From NCBI GenBank assembly GCA_017644185.1, contig JAEPMA010000014.1, positions 28,998 through 92,997 on the forward strand: a stretch of DNA of 64,000 bases. The letters run 5' to 3'. The translations under genes were made by a program, and so were the position numbers. Origin of the DNA: Rhodospirillales bacterium. GTDB taxonomy: Bacteria > Pseudomonadota > Alphaproteobacteria > Rhodospirillales > Casp-alpha2. Shown piece by piece: positions 20,038 through 29,302 of the stretch. The notes beneath the pieces are model-generated. The model saw only the letters and a program-made list of their open reading frames with translations. It was not told the origin of the DNA and searched no databases. Position 1 is the stretch's first letter; each line of letters starts with the position of its first letter.

Positions 20038-20901
20038 ATGGCATTCCGCACGATACTGGTGCCGATCCGCGGCGATGGCCGTGGCGAGTCCGTGCTGGAT
20101 CATGCCTGCGCGTTGGGGCGGCACTTCAACGCGCACATTCGCGCCGTTCACTGCAAACCCCGGCCGAAGGACCTGATGCCGTTTGGCGTCGCGGTGCCGC
20201 GTCTCGTCGCCGACCAGATCAACGCATCGGCCAAGGACATCACCGACGATGAAGTGGTGCGCCTCAAAGGGCTGTTCGACGAATACGTCGAAAAACGCGG
20301 GATCAAGGTCTGCGACACACGGCCACCCACCCACGACACCCTGACCATTTCGTGGAGCGTTGCCGATGGCAAGCAGGCGGACGTGATTGGCGTTCAGGGG
20401 CGGCTCGCCAGTGTGGTTGCCGTGGCGCAACCCGACCACGACACCAACCTCGGTCAGAACACCCTCGAAGCGGCGATGCTGAACACCGGCAGACCTGTGC
20501 TCCTTTGCCCGAAACGCGAGGTCGCCTCGCTCGGCGACAATGTCGCCATCGCCTGGAACGGTTCGGCGGAATCGGCACGCGCCGTCGCTGCGTGCGGCTC
20601 GATCATCGCCGAAGCCAAGAAAGTCACCGTTCTTTCCGCCGAGGATGCGGAGAACCTGGACCTGACGGCGGACGACCTGATCGTCCATCTGAAAGATCAT
20701 GAAATCGAAGCCACCTCAAAGAGTGTCACGTCGAAAGGCTCGACGCTTGGGGAGAGCCTTTTAAAAGCCGCGAAGGAGTCGGGCGCGGACGTTCTGGTCA
20801 TGGGCGCCTACGGGCGCAGCCGGGGCCGCGCCATGGTCTTGGGCGGCGTTACGCAGTGGATCATCGACAACACCGATATGCCCGTTCTTTTCGTTCACTA
20901 A
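20038..20901 (+). CDS. Tandem UspA-domain universal stress protein
   Basis: 287 residues with two Usp folds: the first starts FRTILVPIRGDG, the second starts NVAIAWNGSAESARAV near residue 170 and ends with the ATP-binding type motif MGAYGRSRGR and VTQWIIDNTDMPVLFVH. Usp proteins bind nucleotides and modulate stress survival; the precise role is unknown. GGAGCG precedes the ATG, 14 bases after fhs, so it is the last gene of the oxc operon. Tandem Usp genes are often attached to transport and catabolic operons. Confidence 0.92.
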   Translation: MAFRTILVPIRGDGRGESVLDHACALGRHFNAHIRAVHCKPRPKDLMPFGVAVPRLVADQINASAKDITDDEVVRLKGLFDEYVEKRGIKVCDTRPPTHDTLTISWSVADGKQADVIGVQGRLASVVAVAQPDHDTNLGQNTLEAAMLNTGRPVLLCPKREVASLGDNVAIAWNGSAESARAVAACGSIIAEAKKVTVLSAEDAENLDLTADDLIVHLKDHEIEATSKSVTSKGSTLGESLLKAAKESGADVLVMGAYGRSRGRAMVLGGVTQWIIDNTDMPVLFVH

Positions 20902-20965
20902 GATCGGTTAATTACAAAAGAAGGCTGCAATTTGAATTGATTAGAGCAACTTAACTAACTTATCA

Positions 20966-20975
20966 TTGGTATACC
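20966..20975. promoter_or_regulatory. Candidate GntR operator before tctC
   Basis: TTGGTATACC shares the 8-base core GGTATACC (20968-20975) with the two sites in the 13.2-13.4 kb divergent promoter region. It lies 137 bases before the tctC ATG in a 210-base intergenic stretch. The core also occurs once inside imuB (57560-57567), so chance cannot be excluded for a single copy. Confidence 0.45.
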
Positions 20976-21111
20976 TAACACCAAGATTAGGTCCCTCAAG
21001 GGCAATCCGCCGCCAAGAAGCGGTCTGCACATCCAACATCCAACTTTGACCGTGTTGCCGGTCTCTGAGTTGTTTTGGCGCCGGCAGCGAATTGTAACTT
21101 GGGAGGTTATA

Positions 21112-22095
21112 ATGGCTATCTCTAGACGTCATATCCTTGGTTTGGCCGGTGCGTTGAGTATCGGTGCGATGGTTGCCGGCCTGCCCGGCACGGCTGCCGC
21201 GTGGGAGCCGACGAAGCCCATCGACTTCATCATCATGGCCGGTAAGGGCGGGGGTGCCGACAAGATGGCGCGCCTGATGCAGGCCATCGTCGAGTCCGAA
21301 AAAATGGCATCCAAGCCGCTGGTGCCGGTCAACAAGTCCGGTGGTTCCGGGGCCGAAGCCCTGATCGCCGCGAAGGGCGCAAACGATCCGGACCACACCA
21401 TCATGGTGACCCTCAACTCGTTCTTCACGACGCCGCTGCGCCAGCCGAAGCTGGGCATCGACATCATGACGTTCGCGCCGGTGGGCCGCATGGCGGAAGA
21501 CACGTTCCTGCTCTGGGTCCACAAGGACTCGGGTATCAAGACGTTCGAGGAATTCCTCGCCAAGGCGAAAGCCGACGGCAATAAGTGGGTCATGGGCGGC
21601 ACCGGCAAAGCCCAGGAAGACGAACTGCTGACGGAATACCTCAACAACAACTTCGGTCTTACGATCAAGTACGTGCCGTACAAAGGCGGCGGGACCGTCG
21701 CCAAACAGCTGGCCGGCAAGCACATCAACTCCAGTGTCAACAACCCGTCCGAAGCCCTCGGCTTCTACGAGTCGGGCGACGTCGTGCCGATCCTGAGCTT
21801 CACGGCCGAGCGTCTGCCGCTGTTCCCGGATGTTCCGACCCTCAAGGAAAAGGGCAAGGACTTCTCGTACGGGATGCAGCGTGCGGTCGTCGGTGCGCCC
21901 GGCATGAGCGCCGATGCGCTGAAGTACTATCAGGATCTCTTCCACAAGGTCTACACCTCGGCCAAGTGGCAGAAGTACCGGAAGGACAAATCGCTGTTCG
22001 GTGACGAGCTGACCGGCGATCCGCTGAAAGCCTATTGGGACGAGCAGCGGGAGCGTCACCGGAAGATGCTGACGGAGATGGGTGCGATCAAGTAA
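21112..22095 (+). CDS. tctC: Tripartite tricarboxylate transporter substrate-binding protein
   Basis: 327-residue periplasmic binding protein. A twin-arginine-like or Sec signal (SRRHILGLAGAL...GTAAAW, cleaved near residue 31) precedes the Bug/TctC fold, which begins EPTKPIDFIIMAGKGGGADKMAR and shows the family's NKSGGSGAEALI segment. TTT binding proteins take carboxylates; the ligand is not readable. GGGAGG lies before the ATG. It heads tctCBA. The gene stands directly after the oxalate operon and has a related operator, so oxalate or a related acid is a reasonable candidate (inference). Confidence 0.92.
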   Translation: MAISRRHILGLAGALSIGAMVAGLPGTAAAWEPTKPIDFIIMAGKGGGADKMARLMQAIVESEKMASKPLVPVNKSGGSGAEALIAAKGANDPDHTIMVTLNSFFTTPLRQPKLGIDIMTFAPVGRMAEDTFLLWVHKDSGIKTFEEFLAKAKADGNKWVMGGTGKAQEDELLTEYLNNNFGLTIKYVPYKGGGTVAKQLAGKHINSSVNNPSEALGFYESGDVVPILSFTAERLPLFPDVPTLKEKGKDFSYGMQRAVVGAPGMSADALKYYQDLFHKVYTSAKWQKYRKDKSLFGDELTGDPLKAYWDEQRERHRKMLTEMGAIK

Positions 22096-22159
22096 GCACC
22101 TGAATCCACTAAGTAAAACTGACACACGAATATCAAGAGATCGGGAGTAGGCGTTCGTT

Positions 22160-22657
22160 ATGAGACGTGCAGAAATCATCACGGCCGGGTTAATGGCGCT
22201 TCTCTCGATCTACTTGATGTACAAAAGTACCGAGTTGGATATCGGCTATATCAAGGGCGAAGGCCCGGGCGGCGGGTTCTGGCCGTTCTGGCTCGCGGCG
22301 GGCATGCTGCTCTCGTGCGTCTGGATCGCGATCAACTGGGTACTGAAGAAATCCCCACCCTCTCAGTCGGACGAAAAGTATCTCGACAGCTACGGCCTCA
22401 GGATGCTGCTTCTGGTGGGCGGCGGCGTCACGGCGTTCATCGCCATGTGCCATATTCTCGGCTTCTATGGCGCGATCCTCGTCTTCCTCATTTATTACAT
22501 TCGGTTCCTCGGCCGCCATTCTTGGCCGGCGACCCTGGCGATCTCCATCACCACGCCGGTCGTCACATTCCTGTTTTTCGATATTGCGATGCGGATCGTG
22601 TTGCCGAAAGGCTATCTCGAACCGCTGTTCCTGCCGCTGTACGACTTCTTCTTCTAG
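22160..22657 (+). CDS. tctB: Tripartite tricarboxylate transporter small membrane subunit
   Basis: 165 residues with four predicted membrane segments (about 7-22, 38-56, 83-105, 115-150), matching the poorly conserved TctB family. The GPGGGFWPFWLAAGML segment is the family's typical region. It sits 64 bases after tctC and 53 before tctA, so the assignment rests mainly on topology and order. Confidence 0.92.
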   Translation: MRRAEIITAGLMALLSIYLMYKSTELDIGYIKGEGPGGGFWPFWLAAGMLLSCVWIAINWVLKKSPPSQSDEKYLDSYGLRMLLLVGGGVTAFIAMCHILGFYGAILVFLIYYIRFLGRHSWPATLAISITTPVVTFLFFDIAMRIVLPKGYLEPLFLPLYDFFF

Positions 22658-22710
22658 ACCGTTCACCGACCGACATCAGGCCAACGACCTAAGGATAGAG
22701 CGACAACATC

Positions 22711-24228
22711 ATGGAAATTCTCGGGCTTCTCATGGACGGCGTGTTTATCGCCCTCGACCCTCTCAACATTCTCCTGATGCTGATCGGGGTCGCCCTCGGC
22801 CTGTTCATCGGCGCGATGCCTGGACTGGGCTCGGTCAACGGGGTTGCGATCCTGCTGCCGGCGACCTTCCTGGTCCCCCCGGCATCGGCAATGATATTCC
22901 TCGCCGCGATCTATTACGGCGCGATGTACGGGGGCGCGATTTCATCGATCACGCTGGGTATTCCCGGTGCATCGACGGCCGTCGCGACGACGTTCGACGG
23001 CCGGCCCCTCGCGCTCAAGGGTCGCGCCGATCTGGCGCTGGTGACGGCGGCGGTCGCATCGTTCGTCGGCGGCTCGGTCGCCAACGTGCTGTTCACCGCG
23101 TTCGCCCCGCCGCTCGCTTCGGTGGCCCTCGATTTCGGCGATCCGGAAATCTTCGCTCTCATGCTTCTGGCATTCGCGACCTTCGTCGGCCTTGGGGGTG
23201 ACGACATCCCGAAAACCCTGTTCTCGATCTTCTTCGGTCTCGTGATGGCGTCGGTCGGCCTCGATATCATGACCGGCGAGCCGCGCCTGATCTTCGGCGA
23301 CATCACCGGCTTCATGCACGGCATCAACTTCCTGGTCCTCGCCATCGGCATTTACGGGATCGGCGAGATGCTGTGGACCATCGACAGCACGCGGGGCAAC
23401 CTGACGATGACCGAGGCCGTGCTTTCGATCAAACGCATCCTCGCCGCGTGCCGCGAGTCGATCAAGGGTTGGAAAGGCACCGCCATCGGCTCGTTCCTCG
23501 GCTTCTTCGTCGGCATCCTGCCAGCGGCGGGCGCCACGCCCGGCTCGTTGATGGCGTACGGCGTCACCAAAATGGTCTCGAAGAACCCGAAAGAGTTCGG
23601 CAAGGGCCATGTGGGTGGTGTCGCGGCACCGGAGGCCGCCAACAACTCGGCATCGACCGGCGCCATGTTGCCGATGCTGACGCTCGGTATTCCGGGCTCG
23701 CCGACGACGGCGATCCTGCTTGGGGGCATGGTGATCTGGGGCCTGCAGCCCGGGCCGCTGTTGTTCCAGACCCAGACCGAGTTCGTTTGGGGCCTGATCG
23801 GGTCGTTCTATATCTCGAACCTGTTCGCCCTGATCGTGAACCTGGCGTTCATCCCGCTCTTCATCTGGATGCTAAGGATGCCGTTCACGGTGCTCGCGCC
23901 GATGATCTTCGTGCTGTCCGTGGTCGGCGGTTATGCCGCAACACAGGACATGCACGACGTCTGGCTGATGCTGATCTTCGGGGTCGGCGCGTATCTTCTT
24001 CGTAAGCTCGACTACCCGGTCGCCCCCGCGGTCCTCGCCATCGTGCTGGGGCCGATTGCGGAGCCGAAACTGCGTCAGTCGCTGCTGTTCTCGAGCGGCG
24101 ATCCGATGATCTTCCTGGAACGCCCGATCTCGGGGCCGATCACGGTGATCGCGATCATCCTGATCCTGCTGCCCCTGTTCAAGCTGATCCGGGACAAATT
24201 AAAGGGCAAGAAAGCCGCTGCCGGCTAA
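22711..24228 (+). CDS. tctA: Tripartite tricarboxylate transporter large permease subunit
   Basis: 505 residues with about 10-12 membrane segments. Both copies of the glycine-rich substrate-gate motif are visible: GLFIGAMPGLGSVNGVA near residue 30 and GFFVGILPAAGATPGS near residue 265, plus the TLGIPGSPTTAILLGG segment near 330. TctA drives proton- or sodium-coupled carboxylate import with TctB and TctC. It ends the transport operon; a 69-base gap separates it from the histidine phosphatase gene. Confidence 0.95.
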   Translation: MEILGLLMDGVFIALDPLNILLMLIGVALGLFIGAMPGLGSVNGVAILLPATFLVPPASAMIFLAAIYYGAMYGGAISSITLGIPGASTAVATTFDGRPLALKGRADLALVTAAVASFVGGSVANVLFTAFAPPLASVALDFGDPEIFALMLLAFATFVGLGGDDIPKTLFSIFFGLVMASVGLDIMTGEPRLIFGDITGFMHGINFLVLAIGIYGIGEMLWTIDSTRGNLTMTEAVLSIKRILAACRESIKGWKGTAIGSFLGFFVGILPAAGATPGSLMAYGVTKMVSKNPKEFGKGHVGGVAAPEAANNSASTGAMLPMLTLGIPGSPTTAILLGGMVIWGLQPGPLLFQTQTEFVWGLIGSFYISNLFALIVNLAFIPLFIWMLRMPFTVLAPMIFVLSVVGGYAATQDMHDVWLMLIFGVGAYLLRKLDYPVAPAVLAIVLGPIAEPKLRQSLLFSSGDPMIFLERPISGPITVIAIILILLPLFKLIRDKLKGKKAAAG

Positions 24229-24297
24229 GTCCTTGCAATCCGGAAGCACGCACACGACGTAGAACGGACATGCCGAAACCACCGAAAGGGGGACGCC

Positions 24298-24870
24298 ATG
24301 TCCGTACTACGACTGTTCATCCTGACGATCCTGATGCTCGCGCCGATAAGCGCGGACGCCAATCCTATCCTCTGGTCGAAGCTGCATGAGCCGGGTCACT
24401 TCGCCATCATGCGCCATGCGAGCGCACCCGGGACCGGCGATCCGGACAACTTCAAGATTGGCGACTGTTCGACGCAACGCAACCTGAGCGCCGAAGGGCG
24501 CAAAGAAGCGGAAGCCGTCGGTCTCGACGCCAAGGCCGGGACGATCAACGAAGCGCTCGTCTATTCCAGCCAATGGTGCCGCTGCCTTGAGACCGCACGC
24601 AATCTCAAGCTTGGCGAGGTGAAGGAACTGCCTGCCCTGAACTCGTTTTATCAGCGCTACGAGGACAAGGCGGGCAACATGAAAGCGCTTCGTGCGTTCA
24701 TCTCAGACAACGCGGTCCGTGAATCGAAGACGCCGATCATTCTGGTCACCCACCAGGTCACCATCAGCGCCCTGACGGGTACGTATACCCGGCAAGGCGA
24801 GACGGTGATTTTCCGTCACATCGGTGACGGCGAGGTCGAAATCGTCGGCAAGATTCCGCCGGCGTCGTAA
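24298..24870 (+). CDS. Exported histidine phosphatase superfamily protein
   Basis: 190 residues. A hydrophobic signal (res 2-20, ending ...ISADAN) precedes a branch of the histidine phosphatase fold: RHA in place of the usual RHG (FAIMRHASAPGTGDP, near residue 40), an RCLETARNL second arginine segment (YSSQWCRCLETA), and late HQ in LVTHQVTIS where the second catalytic His sits. The likely site is the periplasm or membrane surface. The family of secreted short SixA/Ais-like phosphatases has mostly unknown substrates. It is oriented toward the DEAD-box gene, whose stop is only 3 bases away. Confidence 0.85.
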   Translation: MSVLRLFILTILMLAPISADANPILWSKLHEPGHFAIMRHASAPGTGDPDNFKIGDCSTQRNLSAEGRKEAEAVGLDAKAGTINEALVYSSQWCRCLETARNLKLGEVKELPALNSFYQRYEDKAGNMKALRAFISDNAVRESKTPIILVTHQVTISALTGTYTRQGETVIFRHIGDGEVEIVGKIPPAS

Positions 24871-24873
24871 GCC

Positions 24874-26205
24874 TTAGCTGGCGAGCCGTTGACGCGGCGC
24901 GTCGCCCGACTGGCCACGGCCCTGGTTGTTGTTCTTTGATTTGCCACGGCGCCACTTCGGACGGCGGCGTCGCGGTTTGTCGGACCCCGCATCGCCGTTG
25001 CCGCGGTTTTCGTGGCGCGGCGGGCGTGATTGCTTAGGCGCCTGCTCTTCCTGGCTTTCGGCGGCGACGGGCACTTCCACCACGCCATCACGCTGAACGC
25101 TATTGCCGATCAGACGTTCGATGTCTCGGAGCAGCCCGCGTTCCGCATGTTCGCAAAGCGAGATCGCAACACCGCTTTTACCCGCCCGCGCCGTCCGACC
25201 GATCCGGTGGACGTAAGCTTCCGGTACGTTCGGCAGTTCGAAGTTGATGACGTGCGACACACCATCGATATCGATCCCACGCGCCGCGATGTCTGTGGCG
25301 ACGAGGATCTTGGTCTTTCTTTGACGGAAATCGGAAAGGGTCCGTTCACGCTGCGGCTGGCTCTTGTTGCCGTGGATTGCGCCTGAATTGATGCCCGCTT
25401 TCTGAAGAAACTCGCACACCTTGTCCGCACCGCGCTTGGTGCGGGTGAAGACGATGGCGCGCTCCACTTTCTCCGAACGGAGAATACCAACCAGCGCATC
25501 GCGCTTCTGATGACGTTCGACATGCATGACGCTCTGTTCGATACGCTCGATCGGACGCGACTGCGGCGCTACGGAAACTTCGGCGGGCTGGTTCAGGAAG
25601 TCGTCGGCAAGCGACCTGATCTGCTTGGGCATGGTTGCCGACAGCAGCACCGTCTGGCGCTGTTCCGGCAATCTCGCGAGAATCTTGCGGATCGTCGGCA
25701 TGAAACCGAGGTCCAGCATCTGGTCGGCTTCGTCGAGGACGACCGTTTCGGTCGCATCGAGTTTCACTGCGCCGGTCTGCACATGATCTAAAAGACGGCC
25801 CGGCGTGGCGACAATAATGTCTGTACCGCGCGCCAGAGCGCGGATCTGCCCGCCCGGCTTAACGCCGCCCAGCACCACCGTCACCGAGACGCGCATGTTG
25901 CTGGCGTAGGTGCGGATGCTGTCGGCGATCTGGGACGCGAGTTCGCGGGTCGGCGCCAGGATCAGGGCGGCGCAGGTTTTCTGCGCCGGGCGCTGACGTC
26001 GGGCGTGAATGCGGTTGAGGAGCGGCAGCACGAAGGCCGCCGTTTTACCGGTGCCGGTCTGGGCGATACCGACGATGTCCTGGCCGTCCGTCATCAACGG
26101 GATAACCTGTGCCTGGATCGGCGTCGGTTGGGAATAGCCTTCGTCGGAGATTGCGCGAAGGATAGGCTCGGCCAGGCCGAGTTCATTGAAGTGTTTCAAA
26201 GTCAA
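24874..26205 (-). CDS. DEAD-box ATP-dependent RNA helicase, RhlE-type
   Basis: 443 residues with all the helicase motifs: Q-motif QPTPIQAQVIP, motif I AQTGTGKT (about 46-53), PTRELASQ, TPGR, DEAD (about 159), SAT, and motif VI HRIGRTAR. The C-terminal tail (about 370-443) is Arg/Lys/Gly/Asn-rich and low in complexity, suited to RNA binding. RhlE/CsdA-like proteins remodel ribosomal RNA and mRNA, often in the cold. Its 239-base upstream stretch has a 5-bp GTGCC/GGCAC hairpin (26302-26317) and little else recognisable. Confidence 0.94.
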   Translation of the reverse strand: MTLKHFNELGLAEPILRAISDEGYSQPTPIQAQVIPLMTDGQDIVGIAQTGTGKTAAFVLPLLNRIHARRQRPAQKTCAALILAPTRELASQIADSIRTYASNMRVSVTVVLGGVKPGGQIRALARGTDIIVATPGRLLDHVQTGAVKLDATETVVLDEADQMLDLGFMPTIRKILARLPEQRQTVLLSATMPKQIRSLADDFLNQPAEVSVAPQSRPIERIEQSVMHVERHQKRDALVGILRSEKVERAIVFTRTKRGADKVCEFLQKAGINSGAIHGNKSQPQRERTLSDFRQRKTKILVATDIAARGIDIDGVSHVINFELPNVPEAYVHRIGRTARAGKSGVAISLCEHAERGLLRDIERLIGNSVQRDGVVEVPVAAESQEEQAPKQSRPPRHENRGNGDAGSDKPRRRRPKWRRGKSKNNNQGRGQSGDAPRQRLAS

Positions 26206-26444
26206 ACTTTCACATATAGCAGCCTGCCGGACTCCATGCTGGATCCGGTGGCGCTTGGTTTTTCAATTTGGGAGCTTGCGTAGATCAGCAACCATGTTCA
26301 TGTGCCGCTTGTGGCACGGCCGCTCTGGCCCATCGGGCGGCGGCGACTGCTGACAACAGATGAGGTCATCTACACGCAGTAAGGTGACAGGGTTGTCTCA
26401 TGCTGCACTGCGAAAAGCAAGCGTATTCGCGTATGAGCGAATTC

Positions 26445-27920
26445 TCAGGCGGCGTTGAAATCCTGGATCATGTCATCCCAGGCCGGCACCAACTCCATCA
26501 GGCCGTCCCAGAACTTCTGATCACGGCGGACGACGAACTCGTCGACGGAGACCCCCTGCTGTTCGACCCAGGTGTAATAGCCCAGATTGAAGATGCGTTC
26601 CTTACCCATGCGGTCGAGTTCGATCATGTGATCGGTGGTGCAACCAAGAAGATACCGCCCGAACGTTTCCGCCGCCGTCACTTCATCCGCATTGCCTGCG
26701 AAGTATTTCTTTTCGGCGAGGCCCAGTTCGGTCTCATAGAGTGCCGCCCCGTCGGTCGCCACCGAGAGCACGACATCCGACGGGCCGAGCTTGTTGTACT
26801 TCGCATACTTGATGGCGCCGAGAATATTGGCGAGCGACGAGAGGCCGAGATTACCGAGAGACGCCAGCGTTTCCTGGCCCAGGCCCAAACGATTGGCCAG
26901 ATAGCTGCGCCCGGCGGTGGTGTTGTAGACCACGTTCAATCCGTCCGTCGCATGATCGGAAACACCGATCACGTAATCGGTGTTCATGACGTTGTGGATG
27001 AAGGGAACGTGCTTGTCGCCGATCCCTTGAATATTGTGTTCGCCGAACCCGTTATAAAGAAGCGTCGGGCATTCCAGCGCTTCCACCACGCAATTATCTG
27101 TGCCGAGAACTGCCTTAAGATGATCGCCCGCCGCCAGCGTGCCCGCCGAGCCGGACGCCGATACGAACGCCCTCGCCGTCAGGTTGCCGTGTGTATTCAG
27201 CAGATCTTCGAAAATCCTCAAGAGCGCCGGTCCGGTGACGGCGCGGTGGATGATGTAGTTACTGAATTCGGAGAATTGGTTGAGGATGACGTTGGCCGGG
27301 TCCTTCGCCAATTCGTGACAGGCGTCGTAAATCTCCTTCACGTTGCTCTCGGTCCCGTACGTCCGGACGATATCGGACGGGTCCGTGACCCAGTCTTCCA
27401 GCCAGTTGAAACGTTCCGCGCTCATACCCTCTGGTAAAACCGCGACGGAACGGCAACCGAGAATGCGCGAGATCGCGACCCCGCCCCGGCAGTAGTTGCC
27501 CGTCGACGGCCAGACGGCGCGTTGGGTTTCCGGGTCGAACTTGCCCGACATCAATCTCGGGACCAGGCATCCATAAGCCGCCAGCACTTTGTGGGCGTGG
27601 ATCATCGGGAAGCGGTTCCCCAGCGCGACGACGATCTTCGCGTCGACGCCCGTCAGTTCTTGCGGGATTTCCATATACGCCGGCACGTCGTCGATACCCT
27701 TGCGTTCGGCATCGTTATGCCAGTGCACGCGGAACAGGTTTCCGGGATCGGCGGTGTCCGGGTCGACTGTGGCGAGATCGCCCGCTTTCGATTTCAGATG
27801 CTTCGCGGGGTCGGAGAGTTCGTTGATGGTCGGCAGGTGCACGCCGCGCGCCTTCAGATGCGTCACGGCTTTCTCGTAGACCGCCGGGTCGACGATCTCG
27901 CGTTCCAGTCCGAAAGTCAT
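26445..27920 (-). CDS. PLP-dependent enzyme of the tryptophan synthase beta-like fold, unknown substrate
   Basis: 491 residues. The fold-type II pattern is visible: Lys in RFPMIHAHKVLAAYG (about res 100-116) as probable Schiff-base residue; a serine-containing phosphate/substrate loop PSTGNYCRGGVAISR (about 145-159); SASGSAGTLAAGD (about 250-262) as the glycine-rich phosphate loop. It carries an unusually long N-terminal and C-terminal region compared with cysteine synthase (about 310). The family is annotated only as PLP-dependent protein, beta subunit type. It is 78 bases before (downstream of) the acyl-CoA dehydrogenase gene in the same direction and may share its transcript. Substrate unknown. 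Confidence 0.8.
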   Translation of the reverse strand: MTFGLEREIVDPAVYEKAVTHLKARGVHLPTINELSDPAKHLKSKAGDLATVDPDTADPGNLFRVHWHNDAERKGIDDVPAYMEIPQELTGVDAKIVVALGNRFPMIHAHKVLAAYGCLVPRLMSGKFDPETQRAVWPSTGNYCRGGVAISRILGCRSVAVLPEGMSAERFNWLEDWVTDPSDIVRTYGTESNVKEIYDACHELAKDPANVILNQFSEFSNYIIHRAVTGPALLRIFEDLLNTHGNLTARAFVSASGSAGTLAAGDHLKAVLGTDNCVVEALECPTLLYNGFGEHNIQGIGDKHVPFIHNVMNTDYVIGVSDHATDGLNVVYNTTAGRSYLANRLGLGQETLASLGNLGLSSLANILGAIKYAKYNKLGPSDVVLSVATDGAALYETELGLAEKKYFAGNADEVTAAETFGRYLLGCTTDHMIELDRMGKERIFNLGYYTWVEQQGVSVDEFVVRRDQKFWDGLMELVPAWDDMIQDFNAA

Positions 27921-27998
27921 ATCTCGTCCCCCGGCGAGTGATCCCCCGTCTGTTGTCCGTTAATTGGCCCGGATGATCAACCCTTGGGGCCGAATTAA

Positions 27999-29153
27999 TC
28001 AGCCGGCGGCTTCTTTCAGCATCTCGCGCGCGATGATCAACTGCTGGACCTGCGACGTCCCCTCATACAAACGATAAAGCCGGACATCGCGATAGAACCG
28101 CTCGATCCCATAGTCCGCGATATAACCGGCACCGCCGTGAATCTGCACCGCACGGTCGGCAACACGTCCCACCATTTCGGAACAATAATACTTACAGATG
28201 GCGGCAAGCTTGGTGATGTTCTCACCCGCGTCCTTGCGCCGCGCCGCATCCAGAACCATCGACTTCGCGGCATAGATTTCGGTTTCGCAATCCGCCAGCA
28301 TCGCCTGAACGAGTTGGAAATCGGAGATCGGCTTCCCGAACTGCTTGCGGTCCATCGCATAGCTCAAACAATCGCGCACCAGTCTTTCGGCGTTGCCGAT
28401 GCAGCTTGCCGAGATCGTCAGCCGTCCCCGGTCCAGCACCTTCATCGCCGTCTTGAAACCCTGTCCCTCTTCCGGGCCGATCAGCGCCGATGCGGGGATG
28501 CGGCAGTTGTCGAAGATCACATCGCAGACAGGCGCCCCCTGCTGGCCCATTTTTTTATATGGTTTGCCGAACGAGAGACCGTCCGTGTCACGCTCAACAA
28601 GAAATGCGGAAATCCCACCCGCCCCCTTGTTCTCCGGATCGGTCCTGGCCATCACCGTGAACACGCCGGCGTTGGGCGCGTTAGTGATGAAGCGCTTGGT
28701 GCCGTCCAGCACGTATTCGTTGCCGTCTTTCTTCGCCGACGTCCGAAGCGATGCCGCGTCGGAGCCCGAATCCGGTTCCGTCAACGCGAACGACCCGACA
28801 AGCTCGCCCGTCGCCATCTTGGGGAGGTACGTCTGTTTCTGTTCGTCGGAACCGTCGATCACAATCCCCTGGCTGCCGATCCCGTTATTGGTGCCGAACG
28901 TCGAGCGGAACGCGGGCGAAGCATGGCCGATCTCGGTGATGACGCGGACCTCTTCTTCGACACTTAAACCAAGCCCGCCGTACTCTTCCGGGATCGACAG
29001 ACCGAACAGGCCCAGGTCTTTCATTTCCTGGACGATCCCCGCCGGCATCTGGTCGTTTTCACCCACTTCCGCTTCGAGCGGGATCAACCGTTCCTCGACG
29101 AAGCGGGACACCGTATCCAGCAATTGATTGAAAGTTTCCTCGTCCAACGCCAT
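27999..29153 (-). CDS. Acyl-CoA dehydrogenase, short/medium-chain type
   Basis: 384-residue FAD flavoprotein. Typical blocks: GLSIPEEYGGLG (about 50), FALTEPDSGSDAASLRT (about 121-137), FITNAPNAGVF, a C-terminal RDVRLYRLYEGTSQVQQ with the catalytic glutamate (E in YEGTS, about 366). It desaturates acyl-CoA thioesters at C2-C3, passing electrons to ETF. A 15-base palindrome of the IclR type lies 42 bases upstream of the ATG, and the divergent iclR gene starts 179 bases away. The acyl substrate is not readable; branched or short-chain acyl-CoA is plausible. Confidence 0.94.
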   Translation of the reverse strand: MALDEETFNQLLDTVSRFVEERLIPLEAEVGENDQMPAGIVQEMKDLGLFGLSIPEEYGGLGLSVEEEVRVITEIGHASPAFRSTFGTNNGIGSQGIVIDGSDEQKQTYLPKMATGELVGSFALTEPDSGSDAASLRTSAKKDGNEYVLDGTKRFITNAPNAGVFTVMARTDPENKGAGGISAFLVERDTDGLSFGKPYKKMGQQGAPVCDVIFDNCRIPASALIGPEEGQGFKTAMKVLDRGRLTISASCIGNAERLVRDCLSYAMDRKQFGKPISDFQLVQAMLADCETEIYAAKSMVLDAARRKDAGENITKLAAICKYYCSEMVGRVADRAVQIHGGAGYIADYGIERFYRDVRLYRLYEGTSQVQQLIIAREMLKEAAG

Positions 29154-29194
29154 TGTTCGCTCCCTTGACCGGCCAAGCGCCGTTTTCTCATTAA

Positions 29195-29209
29195 TTTCGC
29201 TTTGCAGAA
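29195..29209. promoter_or_regulatory. Candidate IclR operator before the acyl-CoA dehydrogenase gene
   Basis: TTTCGC-TTT-GCAGAA, a 15-base near-palindrome with one mismatched pair in the arms. It matches the pattern TTTYGC-N3-GCRAAA seen at three more promoters of the same region. Lies between divergent acyl-CoA dehydrogenase and iclR genes. Confidence 0.55.
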
Positions 29210-29302
29210 TAAAGTTCCATTTATGCTTTGGCGAGGATAAGTTTATCGAACGCCTTGCCGTCGCGGCCCGTTCGCGTTATCCCCGCCGCAACGTCTGTTT
29301 AA

